From Olleya sp. YS (GTDB lineage Bacteria > Bacteroidota > Bacteroidia > Flavobacteriales > Flavobacteriaceae): a stretch of DNA of 64,000 nucleotides. This document shows, piece by piece, positions 28,708 to 37,547 of this stretch (its first letter is position 1; every line of letters starts with the position of its first letter). The notes under the pieces are model-generated. The model was not told where the DNA came from, made no database searches, and saw only the letters and a program-made list of their open reading frames with translations. The stretch lies in contig NZ_CP121685.1 in NCBI RefSeq assembly GCF_029760915.1, forward strand, positions 2,567,001-2,631,000. The letters are read 5' to 3'. Position numbers and translations under genes: made by a program.

Positions 28708-29070
28708 ATGGAAATAGCAATAATTGCACATGATGGTAAAAAAGCTGAAATGGTTCAGTTTTTAAATGAGCACAAGTCTACTTTACTTCAAAAAAACATT
28801 TCATTAATATCAACAGGTACAACAGGTAAAAAAGTAAAAAAAGCAGGATTTGAAGTCTTGAGAATGTTATCTGGACCTTTAGGTGGAGACGCACAAATTG
28901 CTGCACGCGTTGCAGAAGGAAAATGTAATATGGTTATCTTTTTTAGAGACCCTCTAGAAAAACATCCTCACGAACCAGACGTTTTGATGCTTATGCGTTT
29001 ATGTGATGTACATGATGTGCCATTAGCAACAAATTTAGCAACTGCTGAACTATTAATAAAAGCTATTTAA
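28708..29070 (+). CDS. mgsA: Methylglyoxal synthase
   Basis: A 120-residue enzyme that converts dihydroxyacetone phosphate to methylglyoxal and phosphate, relieving phosphate limitation in glycolysis. Family motifs are present: IAHDGKK, STGTTG (phosphate binding), LSGPLGGDAQIAARV with the catalytic aspartate, and FFRDPLEKHPHEPD. It is shorter than the 152-residue E. coli protein because it lacks N-terminal residues and a C-terminal tail, but the core is complete and this length is seen in other Bacteroidota. It follows the kinase-like gene by 3 bases and overlaps the facing ridA by 8 bases. Confidence 0.93.
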   Translation: MEIAIIAHDGKKAEMVQFLNEHKSTLLQKNISLISTGTTGKKVKKAGFEVLRMLSGPLGGDAQIAARVAEGKCNMVIFFRDPLEKHPHEPDVLMLMRLCDVHDVPLATNLATAELLIKAI

Positions 29071-29443
29071 CAGCTATCATACTTATTTCAACATTGACAA
29101 ATTTTGGCAAGTTAGCGACCTCTACAGTTTCTCTTGCTGGAGCAGTATCGTCATTAAAATATTGACTATACACTTCATTTATTAGACCAAAATTATTCAT
29201 ATCGCTAATAAATATAGATGTTTTAATTACATGCTCAAAAGTCATGCTTGCAGCTTCTAAAACTGCTTTCATATTTTCCATGACTTGCTTGGTTTCTATT
29301 TTAATATCATCTAAAACGAGTTCTCCTGTTTCAGGATGTAACGCAATTTGACCAGACGTATAAAGTGTATTACCACTTAATACTGCTTGATTATAAGGTC
29401 CAATTGGAGCTGGAGCTTTTGTAGTACTAATAATTTTTTTCAT
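29063..29443 (-). CDS. ridA: RidA family 2-iminobutanoate/2-iminopropanoate deaminase
   Basis: A 126-residue protein of the YjgF/YER057c/UK114 family, which hydrolyses reactive enamines and imines released by pyridoxal-phosphate enzymes. Family features are IGPYNQAV, LYTSGQIAL, and a C-terminal ARETVEVANLP carrying the substrate-binding Arg. It forms a trimer in the cytoplasm. It lies 16 bases after the lptD stop and probably shares that transcript. Its 3' end overlaps mgsA on the other strand by 8 bases. Length is typical. Confidence 0.93.
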   Translation of the reverse strand: MKKIISTTKAPAPIGPYNQAVLSGNTLYTSGQIALHPETGELVLDDIKIETKQVMENMKAVLEAASMTFEHVIKTSIFISDMNNFGLINEVYSQYFNDDTAPARETVEVANLPKFVNVEISMIAVK

Positions 29444-29459
29444 TATATAAAGGTAATTA

Positions 29460-32174
29460 TTATAATCGTTCGTCAGGTCTTCGACGTTGTTCGTATTTTA
29501 AATCTTTTAATATGTTAGATTTTATTCCTATGAAAAAATTCCATCGATTATACGTACCAAAAGGAACCCAACTAAAATTCATCCTCCAGCTTAATAAATC
29601 ACGCTGAAAACGTAATTGTGTTAATCCAAATCCTTTGTTTTTAAAATCATAACTCGAAGATCCACCTATAGACCATTTTGGAGAAATTTCTATATCTCCA
29701 GAAAACATTAGTGAGTGTGAGGATATTTCATTTTGACGTCTACTATTAGAATAATTTAATGCGTAAGCTATCCTAAAATTCCATGGTATTTTATAATTAT
29801 ACAGTTCTCCAGGTTCTTCTTCCTCTTCATCTTTATCCTTGTCCAAGAAACTAGAATCAGCAAAATCTTCTGACACACCAAATAAATCGTCATCACGACC
29901 TCCACTTAACAATCTCTCTTTTTTAGCATTTTCGTTTTCATCTTTTGCTCCAAGACCTTTACTATCAAAGCTATAACCTAATGTAAAATTAGCACTTGTC
30001 ATCCTAAATAAACTACCACCATTATTGATGTTAAGCGTGTTTATTTTATTGTTATTTGTGTCTAAAGCATATGGATCTAAGGTTGCTCCAAAATTAATAT
30101 TCATTTTATTATTAAATAGTTGTGTTCCACCTGTGACTCTTAAAGGACTCCAGTTTAACGAGTCTCCTGCAACATTGTAAGAGGTTGAAAAATTTAAATT
30201 ATTTAATAATATTATTTTTTTTGGTTCTACTTTAGTCGAGTCCTTATCTCTAACTTTAGCTTCAAAATTATTAGAAACGCCAATACCTATAGAGCTAGAA
30301 AATGTATTGTTTGGTGTTCCAAATAGGTTGTTTTCAAAACGAGTATATTCAGATAGTGTTGTTCCATCTGCATCTATGACTTCTACTGTGTCATAATAAT
30401 TATCAAAAGCAGGATTGATGTTATAACTTATGGTTGGTCTAATGACATGTCTAATAGCCTGAATTTTTTTATTTTCTTTGTTTTTATCCAAATTAAACAT
30501 ACCATAAATAGTAGTACCAATGCTGGTTGAAAAATTATAAGTCCTAAACGCATCAAATCCAGTCACGTTTTCAGAAACAATGGTTTCTGTTTCAGGATCA
30601 AAAAATTTATTTACTGTATTAAGTGTCCAAACTTCATTAAAATTAGCACTTGCACTCATACTAAAATGCTTAAACACTTTAAAATTAGTAGTTAAAGGGA
30701 TAGTATGCTGTGCTCCAATTTTTGCGTCGTCAAACATTTCACTTTTAAAAAAAAACTCTTCTGTAGTAGCTATTCTGTTTTCTGCTCTAAGGTTATACTG
30801 AAAATTAATATTTTGAATAATTCCTTTTTTAGAACCACCTTCTGGAGCAAAAGGAAATATACGACTAACACTACCCTGAAGTGTTGGTAAAGTCATATTT
30901 ACAGTACCTGTTTGTGTATTTTGAGAATGAGAGGCAGTTAGGTTAACATTAACTTGTGGTTCCCCTTGAAACGATTTTGCATAAGAGATGGAAGACGCCA
31001 AGGTGTTATTTTGTGTGCTAGGTAAATTTATTTGATTAATAGACTGTTGGTAATAATTACTACTTCCTAAGTTAACTGATGCAGAAAAACGAGACGTTGG
31101 ATTTGCTTTTCCATCTTGAGCATGCGACCACCTGATGTTATAAATAGTGGTTTTTGCATAATCAGGAAAACCACGCTCGCTAGTGATTAAATTTTCATAT
31201 CTAAAGCCAACATTACCATTAAATTTATATCGTGTCGCGTATTTACTTTCTAGTCGTAATCCATAACTACCATTAGTGTAGTAATCTCCAAGTACTGCTA
31301 AATCAACATAGTCACTAATAGGAAAATAATAACCTCCATTTTGTAAAAAATAGCCTCTAGTACCATCCTCACCAAAACTAGGAAAAATAACACCTGAAGT
31401 ACGTTTTTTTGTTAATGGAAAAAAAGCAAAAGGCAGTCCAATTGGTGTTGGTACATCATAGATAAATAGATTAGTTAATCCTGTTATAACTTTGCTTCCT
31501 GGAACTAGTTTACCAGTTCTAATTAAGAAGTAATATTCAGGATCGTCTAAATCTTCAGCAGTAGTAGCTTTGGCATTTTTGAGATAGTATACAGAATCAT
31601 TTACCTTTTTTGTTACCTCAGATTTAATATTCATTCCGCTTTGTTCTGTCACAGAATTATAAATTAAACCTTGTTTAGTTTGGGTATTAAATACAATAGA
31701 ATCTGGTTCTACAACATTTTCACCTTGTTTAAAAACAGGACGTTGCGTGTACACTCCTGAAGTATCAACTATACCTTTAGCATACACCAAATCTTGGTTA
31801 AAATCTATAATGATGTGACCAGCAGTAATATCCATATCTTCATAAAGCACCTGTGCTTCATTATAGAGATACATTTTAGATTCTTTTTTCTTATAAGCCA
31901 TATAATCTGCAGCTTTATAAGATACTGTGCTATTTAATAAAGGTTTAGGTTTTATAGAGTCTGTTTTGACGCTATCTATTTCTTTTTTAGTGTCAACCAA
32001 TTCATTAATGCTTACTGTAGTAGAGTCTACCTCTTGGGTGACAGGTTCCTCTTTAACATCAACAGCTGGTAATTTTGTGCCCTCTTTGGGAATATCGCCT
32101 TGCGCAAAGCTAAAAGTGTTAATAAACACTGTAAAACTCAAGGTAAAAAGTATGTTAAGACTAGGTGTACGCAA
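29460..32174 (-). CDS. lptD: LPS-assembly protein LptD
   Basis: A large outer membrane protein that inserts lipopolysaccharide into the outer leaflet together with LptE. The N-terminal OstA-like jellyroll (about residues 85-200, with MYLYNEAQVLYEDMDITAG) precedes the LptD barrel, whose signature GLPFAFFPLTKKRTSGVIFP is clear. The C-terminal 550 residues are beta strands. The frame opens at a TTG at 32225, but that codon is part of a TAGTTTTGT promoter-like element. The next TTG at 32174 puts the signal peptide (RTPSLNILFTLSFTVFINTFSFAQ) at the N-terminus, so I used it; 904 residues. ridA follows. Start certainty is moderate, identity high. Confidence 0.9.
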   Translation of the reverse strand: MRTPSLNILFTLSFTVFINTFSFAQGDIPKEGTKLPAVDVKEEPVTQEVDSTTVSINELVDTKKEIDSVKTDSIKPKPLLNSTVSYKAADYMAYKKKESKMYLYNEAQVLYEDMDITAGHIIIDFNQDLVYAKGIVDTSGVYTQRPVFKQGENVVEPDSIVFNTQTKQGLIYNSVTEQSGMNIKSEVTKKVNDSVYYLKNAKATTAEDLDDPEYYFLIRTGKLVPGSKVITGLTNLFIYDVPTPIGLPFAFFPLTKKRTSGVIFPSFGEDGTRGYFLQNGGYYFPISDYVDLAVLGDYYTNGSYGLRLESKYATRYKFNGNVGFRYENLITSERGFPDYAKTTIYNIRWSHAQDGKANPTSRFSASVNLGSSNYYQQSINQINLPSTQNNTLASSISYAKSFQGEPQVNVNLTASHSQNTQTGTVNMTLPTLQGSVSRIFPFAPEGGSKKGIIQNINFQYNLRAENRIATTEEFFFKSEMFDDAKIGAQHTIPLTTNFKVFKHFSMSASANFNEVWTLNTVNKFFDPETETIVSENVTGFDAFRTYNFSTSIGTTIYGMFNLDKNKENKKIQAIRHVIRPTISYNINPAFDNYYDTVEVIDADGTTLSEYTRFENNLFGTPNNTFSSSIGIGVSNNFEAKVRDKDSTKVEPKKIILLNNLNFSTSYNVAGDSLNWSPLRVTGGTQLFNNKMNINFGATLDPYALDTNNNKINTLNINNGGSLFRMTSANFTLGYSFDSKGLGAKDENENAKKERLLSGGRDDDLFGVSEDFADSSFLDKDKDEEEEEPGELYNYKIPWNFRIAYALNYSNSRRQNEISSHSLMFSGDIEISPKWSIGGSSSYDFKNKGFGLTQLRFQRDLLSWRMNFSWVPFGTYNRWNFFIGIKSNILKDLKYEQRRRPDERL

Positions 32175-32221
32175 TGCTTTTAAATGTATTTTTGTAAAAG
32201 TATGGCTTGGTTTTTGAATTG

Positions 32222-32230
32222 ACAAAACTA
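32222..32230 (-). promoter_or_regulatory. Putative -7 element (TAGTTTTGT) of lptD
   Basis: Minus-strand TAGTTTTGT fits TAnnTTTGY exactly. It contains the TTG that would be the longest possible lptD start, which argues for translation from 32174. Confidence 0.45.
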
Positions 32231-32312
32231 CATATATTATTTTATGAATGTTTTAATATTCGTTAAAATTTATATATCATACTAAACGCAATTAAAATTG
32301 GTTATTATATCT

Positions 32313-33419
32313 ATGCAAACGCACGTATTTAAACTTTTCGTATCCATTATAATAGTATTAACATTTAGCCTGACTAAAGTAGTAAATGCACAATCAAATG
32401 ATGATAAATTTGTGGTTGTTTTAGATGCAGGACATGGTGGTAAGGATCCTGGTAATTTAGGAAGTGGATACAAAGAAAAACAGATAGCTTTAAATATTGT
32501 TTTAAAAGTGGGAAAGGCTTTAGAGAAAAATTCTGGCATCAAAGTCATTTATACACGTAAAACAGACGTGTTTGTTGAGTTAAGAGAAAGAGCAGCTATT
32601 GCTAATAGAGCTGATGCAGATTTATTTGTCTCTGTGCATTGTGATTCTCATAACTCTAGTGCACATGGAGCTGGTACTTTTGTTATGAGTTTAGCAAAAT
32701 CGTCTCAAAATTTAAATACTGCTAAAAAAGAAAACGAGGTTATTTTTCTAGAGGATAATTACGAAGAAAACTATAATGGGTTTGATCCAAATAAACCAGA
32801 ATCATTAATTGGTATATCAATTCTCCAAGAAGAGTATTTGGAGCAAAGTATTCAACTAGCCAATCTTATTCAGGATAATATGGTTAAACTGAAACGCAAG
32901 GACAGAAAAGTAAAACAGGATATTTTTTGGGTTTTGCACAATACTTATATGCCAAGTGTTTTAGTAGAAACTGGCTTTTTAACTTACAAGAAAGAAGGTG
33001 CTTATTTAAATTCTGCTAAGGGTCAAAAAGAAATGGCTAAATCTATTTCTGATGCGATTTTAACATTTAAAGACAAATTAGATGGAAATGTTGGTAAACA
33101 GATTATTAATGAAAACATCAAAGACACCATTCCAAACGAAGAAAAACCAATAAAAAATACCGTTTTTAAAATTCAGATTGCAGCTAGCTCAAAAGCACTG
33201 GAGCCTAAAGCTTATAATTTTAAAGGACTTAAAAATATATCTAGAATAAAAGCTGGTACTTTGTATAAGTACTATTTTGGATATACCTCAGATTATAATA
33301 AAGCACAAAAACTACAAATAGAAGCCAAAAATAAAGGTTATAAAGATGCATTTATTGTAGCTTATAAAGACGGAAAACTAATTAAACTATCAGAAGCTTT
33401 AAAAAGCGAAGTTAATTAG
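32313..33419 (+). CDS. N-acetylmuramoyl-L-alanine amidase (Amidase_3) with SPOR-like tail
   Basis: A 368-residue secreted enzyme. The signal peptide (MQTHVFKLFVSIIIVLTFS...NAQ) supports the ATG at 32313 over the upstream TTG at 32298. The zinc amidase domain spans about residues 33-245, with zinc ligands in LDAGHGG (His near 41) and FVSVHCDSH (His near 104) and the catalytic Glu in VLVETGFL. The last 85 residues (FKIQIAASSKALEPKAY to the end) look like a divergent SPOR peptidoglycan-binding domain. It should cut the MurNAc-L-Ala bond during septum splitting. Divergent from lptD; an MCE gene follows. Confidence 0.9.
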   Translation: MQTHVFKLFVSIIIVLTFSLTKVVNAQSNDDKFVVVLDAGHGGKDPGNLGSGYKEKQIALNIVLKVGKALEKNSGIKVIYTRKTDVFVELRERAAIANRADADLFVSVHCDSHNSSAHGAGTFVMSLAKSSQNLNTAKKENEVIFLEDNYEENYNGFDPNKPESLIGISILQEEYLEQSIQLANLIQDNMVKLKRKDRKVKQDIFWVLHNTYMPSVLVETGFLTYKKEGAYLNSAKGQKEMAKSISDAILTFKDKLDGNVGKQIINENIKDTIPNEEKPIKNTVFKIQIAASSKALEPKAYNFKGLKNISRIKAGTLYKYYFGYTSDYNKAQKLQIEAKNKGYKDAFIVAYKDGKLIKLSEALKSEVN

Positions 33420-33443
33420 ACTGATTCTTTTATAATTTATTTC

Positions 33444-33452
33444 TAATTTTGT
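33444..33452 (+). promoter_or_regulatory. Putative -7 element (TAATTTTGT) before the MCE gene
   Basis: TAATTTTGT fits TAnnTTTGY and lies 22 bases before the TTG start at 33475, so the MCE operon may have its own promoter within the short amidase-MCE gap. Confidence 0.45.
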
Positions 33453-33474
33453 TACGCAACCTAAATTTAGCATT

Positions 33475-34425
33475 TTGAAACTATCACTAGAAGTTAAAAC
33501 AGCCATACTTGTCATACTTGGAATCATATTTTTCATTTTTGGATTTAGTTATTTAAAAGGAAATAACATTTTTGATTCCAACAATACATATTATACAGAG
33601 TTTGATTATAATGCATTATCTATTTCTGCTCCTGTTTCCATTAAAGGAAACACTGTAGGAAAAGTTAAGGAGATTAAATACGATTTTGAATCTGGAAAAA
33701 CTAGAGTGGCTTTTTCTGTAGATAATAAATTAGAATTTTCAAAAAACAGTACCATTAGATTATTCCAAACAGGATTAATGGGTGGTAATGCTTTGGCTAT
33801 CATTCCTGCAAACGATAACCAAATCGCTCAAGATGGCGATTTTATTCAATCTGAAATAAAACAAGGCTTGGTTAATAGTCTTACCAACGACTTTTCTCAA
33901 TTAAGCACTAATTTAGATGGTACATTAAAAACTGTAGATACCTTAATGGGTAACTTAAATACATTAGTAGCCGATCAATCTGAAACGGGTTTAAAAAATA
34001 CGTTAGCAGAGCTTAATTCCACCTTAAAATCGTATAAAGGTCTAGCATATTCAATCAATGATTTAGTGAAGAAAAATGATGATAACATTACCACTATGGT
34101 TGATAATTTTAACCAGACTAGTTCTAATTTAAATTCCATGACCGAAAAGTTAGATAAAGTTGATATTTACAAAACGGTAGCAAATTTGGAAGCCACATTA
34201 AATAATGTTAATAGTCTGCTTGCCAATGTTAAAAATGGCGAAGGCTCTTTAGGGAAGTTAATGACTGATGATCAGTTGTATTCCAATTTAGAAGGTGCAG
34301 CATTACAGATGGAGCAACTGTTAGAGGATATGAAGTTAAACCCAAAACGCTATGTACATTTTTCATTATTCGGAAAAAAAGCAAAGCGTTACGATGCTGA
34401 CGGTAACGAAGTTAAAGAAGATTAA
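33475..34425 (+). CDS. MlaD/MCE family lipid-transport protein
   Basis: A 316-residue protein with one N-terminal TM anchor (about residues 9-26, AILVILGIIFFIFGFSYL). A single MCE domain follows at about 35-115, with the conserved ISAPVSIKGNTVGKVKEI and GLMGGNALAIIP segments. A helical coiled-coil region, rich in Asn and Leu, runs to about 285. It should form a hexameric periplasmic channel for phospholipids between the membranes. The partner MlaE/MlaF permease and ATPase are not in the window. Translation starts at TTG (33475), as no ATG precedes the anchor. It heads a rightward gene run. Confidence 0.88.
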   Translation: MKLSLEVKTAILVILGIIFFIFGFSYLKGNNIFDSNNTYYTEFDYNALSISAPVSIKGNTVGKVKEIKYDFESGKTRVAFSVDNKLEFSKNSTIRLFQTGLMGGNALAIIPANDNQIAQDGDFIQSEIKQGLVNSLTNDFSQLSTNLDGTLKTVDTLMGNLNTLVADQSETGLKNTLAELNSTLKSYKGLAYSINDLVKKNDDNITTMVDNFNQTSSNLNSMTEKLDKVDIYKTVANLEATLNNVNSLLANVKNGEGSLGKLMTDDQLYSNLEGAALQMEQLLEDMKLNPKRYVHFSLFGKKAKRYDADGNEVKED

Positions 34426-34445
34426 GACCAAAATACAACCACCAA

Positions 34446-35759
34446 ATGGAATACTTACCAAATATACTGTTCGCCATTGCTCTTGCATTAGGGATTGGCT
34501 ATTTTGCAAATAATGTTAGAAAACTAATTAGAAACATAAAACTGGGTAAATCAGTTGATGTGTCAGACAACAAACCACAACGTTGGAAAAACATGGCTTA
34601 CATCGCTTTAGGTCAAAGCAAAATGGTTAAACGTCCTATAGCAGGAATTTTACATGTCATAGTCTATGTTGGTTTTGTAATAATAAATATCGAGGTTTTA
34701 GAAATAATTATAGATGGTCTTTTTGGGACTCACAGAATTGGTCATAAATTTTTACCAGAATCTGTCTACGGATTTTTAATAGGTAGTTTTGAGATTTTAG
34801 CAGTTTTGGTGTTGGTAGCTGTTATTATTTTTTGGTTAAGACGAAACGTAATTAAATTAAAACGTTTCATGAAAGATGAGATGAAGGGTTGGCCAAAATC
34901 TGATGGTAATATTATTTTATATTTTGAGGTTGTTTTGATGTGCTTGTTTTTAGTAATGAATGCAACAGACACTGTTTTTCAAGGCTATAATTCAGGTAAT
35001 GTTATAAGTCAATTTATAGCGCCTTGGTTTGACGGATTTTCGGAAGCAACACTACACACTATAGAGCGTACTGCATGGTGGCTACATATATTAGGGATTT
35101 TAGTATTTTTAAATTATCTATACTTTTCTAAGCATTTACATATTTTATTAGCTTTCCCTAACACATATTATGGAAAACTAACTCCTCAAGGACAGTTTAC
35201 TAATAATGATGCAGTAACAAAAGAGGTAAAACTTATGATGGATCCTAATGTCGATCCATTTGCAGCTCCTCCCGAAGGTGCAGAAGCTGCAATGCCAGAA
35301 AAGTTTGGTGCTAGTGATGTCCAAGATTTATCTTGGGTCAATTTACTAAACGCTTACACTTGTACGGAATGTGGACGTTGTACTAGCGAGTGTCCAGCAA
35401 ACCAAACAGGTAAAAAATTATCACCTCGTAAAATTATGATGGATACTAGAGATCGTCTCGAAGAGGTTGGTAAAAACATAGATGCCAATAAAGGAACCTT
35501 TGTTGACGATGGAAAGCAATTATTAGGCGACTATATTACCAATGAAGAGCTTTGGGCTTGTACTAGTTGTAATGCTTGTGTAGAGGCTTGTCCAGTCAGT
35601 ATCGATCCATTAAATATTATTATGGAAATGCGTCGTTACTTAGTTATGGAACAAAGTGCAGCGCCAACAGAATTAAATAATATGATGACCAATATAGAAA
35701 ATAACGGTGCACCTTGGCCTTACAACCAAATGGACCGACTAAATTGGAAAAATGAATAG
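34446..35759 (+). CDS. Membrane (Fe-S) oxidoreductase subunit, HdrE/HdrD-N-like
   Basis: A 437-residue protein. The N-terminal half has about five TM helices (residues 4-20, 68-90, 110-133, 155-172, 212-232) with several histidines suited to heme binding. Then come two ferredoxin-type 4Fe-4S motifs, CTECGRCTSECP near residue 306 and CTSCNACVEACP near residue 376. It looks like a fusion of a cytochrome-b-like subunit and the first half of an HdrD/GlpC-type subunit, whose CCG half is the separate gene at 36100. Together they would pass electrons between a cytosolic donor and menaquinone. The physiological donor is not known. Spacing to the MCE gene is 20 bases. Confidence 0.87.
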   Translation: MEYLPNILFAIALALGIGYFANNVRKLIRNIKLGKSVDVSDNKPQRWKNMAYIALGQSKMVKRPIAGILHVIVYVGFVIINIEVLEIIIDGLFGTHRIGHKFLPESVYGFLIGSFEILAVLVLVAVIIFWLRRNVIKLKRFMKDEMKGWPKSDGNIILYFEVVLMCLFLVMNATDTVFQGYNSGNVISQFIAPWFDGFSEATLHTIERTAWWLHILGILVFLNYLYFSKHLHILLAFPNTYYGKLTPQGQFTNNDAVTKEVKLMMDPNVDPFAAPPEGAEAAMPEKFGASDVQDLSWVNLLNAYTCTECGRCTSECPANQTGKKLSPRKIMMDTRDRLEEVGKNIDANKGTFVDDGKQLLGDYITNEELWACTSCNACVEACPVSIDPLNIIMEMRRYLVMEQSAAPTELNNMMTNIENNGAPWPYNQMDRLNWKNE

Positions 35760-35767
35760 TTAAACAA

Positions 35768-36088
35768 TTGAAATACTGTGTCTTAATATCGATAATGTCA
35801 ATTTTTAGTTTTAATACACTAAAGGCGCAAGATTATAAAAAAGACTCATTACAATTTAAGATAATTACACAAATAAAATATAAGTCTAGTCAAGTAGAAA
35901 GCATCAGTCTTAAAAAAGTATTTTGTGATTATTGTACAGAAAAGCAAACGGAACAGTTAGGCTTACAAGCGCTAAAACTAGCAGCTTTAGAGCAAGAAAA
36001 TCCTAAAAACATAAAAAACAACGGAATCAAATTATTATCCATTTATATTAGGCTTTCAAAAAAAGATTTTAAAGCTATAAATGATTAA
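35768..36088 (+). CDS. Small secreted protein, unknown
   Basis: A 106-residue frame starting at TTG (35768), with a predicted signal peptide (MKYCVLISIMSIFSFNTLKAQ) and a mature part of about 85 residues rich in Lys, with one cysteine pair in FCDYC. I do not recognise a family. It lies 8 bases after the membrane Fe-S gene and 11 bases before its CCG partner, an unexpected place for a secreted protein gene between two oxidoreductase halves. Codon use and base composition resemble the neighbours. The tight spacing supports it being real; function unknown. Confidence 0.6.
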   Translation: MKYCVLISIMSIFSFNTLKAQDYKKDSLQFKIITQIKYKSSQVESISLKKVFCDYCTEKQTEQLGLQALKLAALEQENPKNIKNNGIKLLSIYIRLSKKDFKAIND

Positions 36089-36099
36089 ACTCTAAATAT

Positions 36100-36891
36100 A
36101 TGAGCGAACAACTTACAGTGCCAACTATGGCAGAATTTATGGCTCAAGGCAAACAACCAGAAGTGTTATTTTGGGTTGGTTGCGCTGGAAGCTTTGATGA
36201 TAGAGCAAAAAAAATAACTAAAGCATTTGTACGTATTCTTAACAAAGCAAATATTGATTTTGCAGTGTTAGGTGCAGAAGAAAGTTGTACTGGCGATCCT
36301 GCAAAACGATCTGGTAACGAGTTTTTATTCCAAATGCAAGCAGTAACTAATATAGAGGTTTTAAATGCTTACGAAGTTAAAAAAATAGTCACCGCTTGTC
36401 CACATTGTTTTAATACCTTAAAAAATGAATATCCAGGATTAGGTGGAAATTATGATGTAGTACATCACACACAGTTTTTAAAAGGCTTATTGGATGATGG
36501 TCGTATGACTATTGAAGGTGGACAATTTAAAGGTAAACGTATTACTTTTCATGATCCATGTTACCTAGGTCGTGCTAATAATGTCTACGAAGCGCCAAGA
36601 GATTTAATCAAGAAATTAGATGCTGAATTAGTGGAAATGAAATCCTGCAAATCTCGTGGTTTATGTTGTGGAGCAGGAGGAGCACAAATGTTTAAAGAAC
36701 CTGAAAATGGTAATAAAGACATTAATATAGAACGTACTGAACAAGCTTTAGACACAAAACCTCAAATTATAGCTGCTGGTTGTCCATTTTGCAATACAAT
36801 GATGACAGATGGTATTAAAGGAAAGGAAAAAGAAGGAGAGGTAGAAGTTATGGATATCGCAGAATTAATCGCTAATGCACAAGATTTATAA
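36100..36891 (+). CDS. CCG-domain (Fe-S) oxidoreductase subunit (HdrB/HdrD-C-like)
   Basis: A 263-residue cytoplasmic protein with two CCG domains. The first has GCAGSFDDRAKK and a CPHCFN end; the second has HDPCYLGR, then the full CCG signature KSRGLCCGAGG and a final GCPFCN. In heterodisulfide reductase such domains bind the noncubane 4Fe-4S cluster where a thiol or disulfide is handled. In other relatives they serve flavin or quinone electron transfer. It should pair with the membrane Fe-S protein at 34446. The gene in between is a small secreted protein. Length matches GlpC or LutA-like C-terminal halves. Confidence 0.88.
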   Translation: MSEQLTVPTMAEFMAQGKQPEVLFWVGCAGSFDDRAKKITKAFVRILNKANIDFAVLGAEESCTGDPAKRSGNEFLFQMQAVTNIEVLNAYEVKKIVTACPHCFNTLKNEYPGLGGNYDVVHHTQFLKGLLDDGRMTIEGGQFKGKRITFHDPCYLGRANNVYEAPRDLIKKLDAELVEMKSCKSRGLCCGAGGAQMFKEPENGNKDINIERTEQALDTKPQIIAAGCPFCNTMMTDGIKGKEKEGEVEVMDIAELIANAQDL

Positions 36892-36902
36892 ATTTAATTA
36901 AA

Positions 36903-37517
36903 ATGAATAAAACCCTAATTACACTAATCGCTACTATAGGCTTTGTTACTACATTAAGCGCACAATCTAAAGAAGAAGTTGTTGACAAAATAGCTCAAGA
37001 AACTTGTCAGTGTATTGACGCTAAAGGCATAGATATGACTATGGAAAACAAAACCAAAATAGAAATGGAATTTGGTTTATGTTTAATAGAATCTTACAAT
37101 AAAAATAAAAAAGAAGCAGATAAGTATTTTGAAGTTTCTTTGCTTGATGAAAGTTCTGTAGAAGGAATTGCAGAATTAGTTGGTATGCAAATGGTAAGCT
37201 ATTGTCCTAACGTGTTTTCAGTTTTTATTGAAGAAGAACTTGAAAATGACAACACGTATTCTGTTGAAGAAGTGTCTGGTAAGTTTGTTAGCATGACAAC
37301 CAACGAGTTTAATACTATAGTCATCAAAGATTCTGACAGTAATAGAGAAATAAAACTGATTTGGTTAACCTATTTTGATGGTTCAGATTTGTTAGACAAT
37401 CCTAAGAAATTAAAAGGTAAAAAAGTTAAAGTAGAATATGAAGAGCTAGAGCTTTATGATCCTAAAATAGAAGAATACAGAAATTTTAAAGTAATTTCAC
37501 GCTTACAAGAAATGTAA
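36903..37517 (+). CDS. Secreted cysteine-containing protein, unknown
   Basis: A 204-residue protein with a signal peptide (MNKTLITLIATIGFVTTLSAQ). The mature part opens with a helical region with cysteines (ETCQCIDAKGI, GLCLIES and SYCPNVF), suggesting two disulfides. It then has a beta-rich C-terminal part (about residues 115-200, GKFVSMTTNEFNTIVI, LKGKKVKVEYEE) that resembles an OB-like barrel. I cannot name the family; similar secreted proteins are widespread in flavobacteria. It is 11 bases after the CCG gene and 30 bases before serB, in the same rightward run. Confidence 0.75.
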   Translation: MNKTLITLIATIGFVTTLSAQSKEEVVDKIAQETCQCIDAKGIDMTMENKTKIEMEFGLCLIESYNKNKKEADKYFEVSLLDESSVEGIAELVGMQMVSYCPNVFSVFIEEELENDNTYSVEEVSGKFVSMTTNEFNTIVIKDSDSNREIKLIWLTYFDGSDLLDNPKKLKGKKVKVEYEELELYDPKIEEYRNFKVISRLQEM

Positions 37518-37547
37518 TTTTCATTTGTAACTGTATACCATTAAAAA

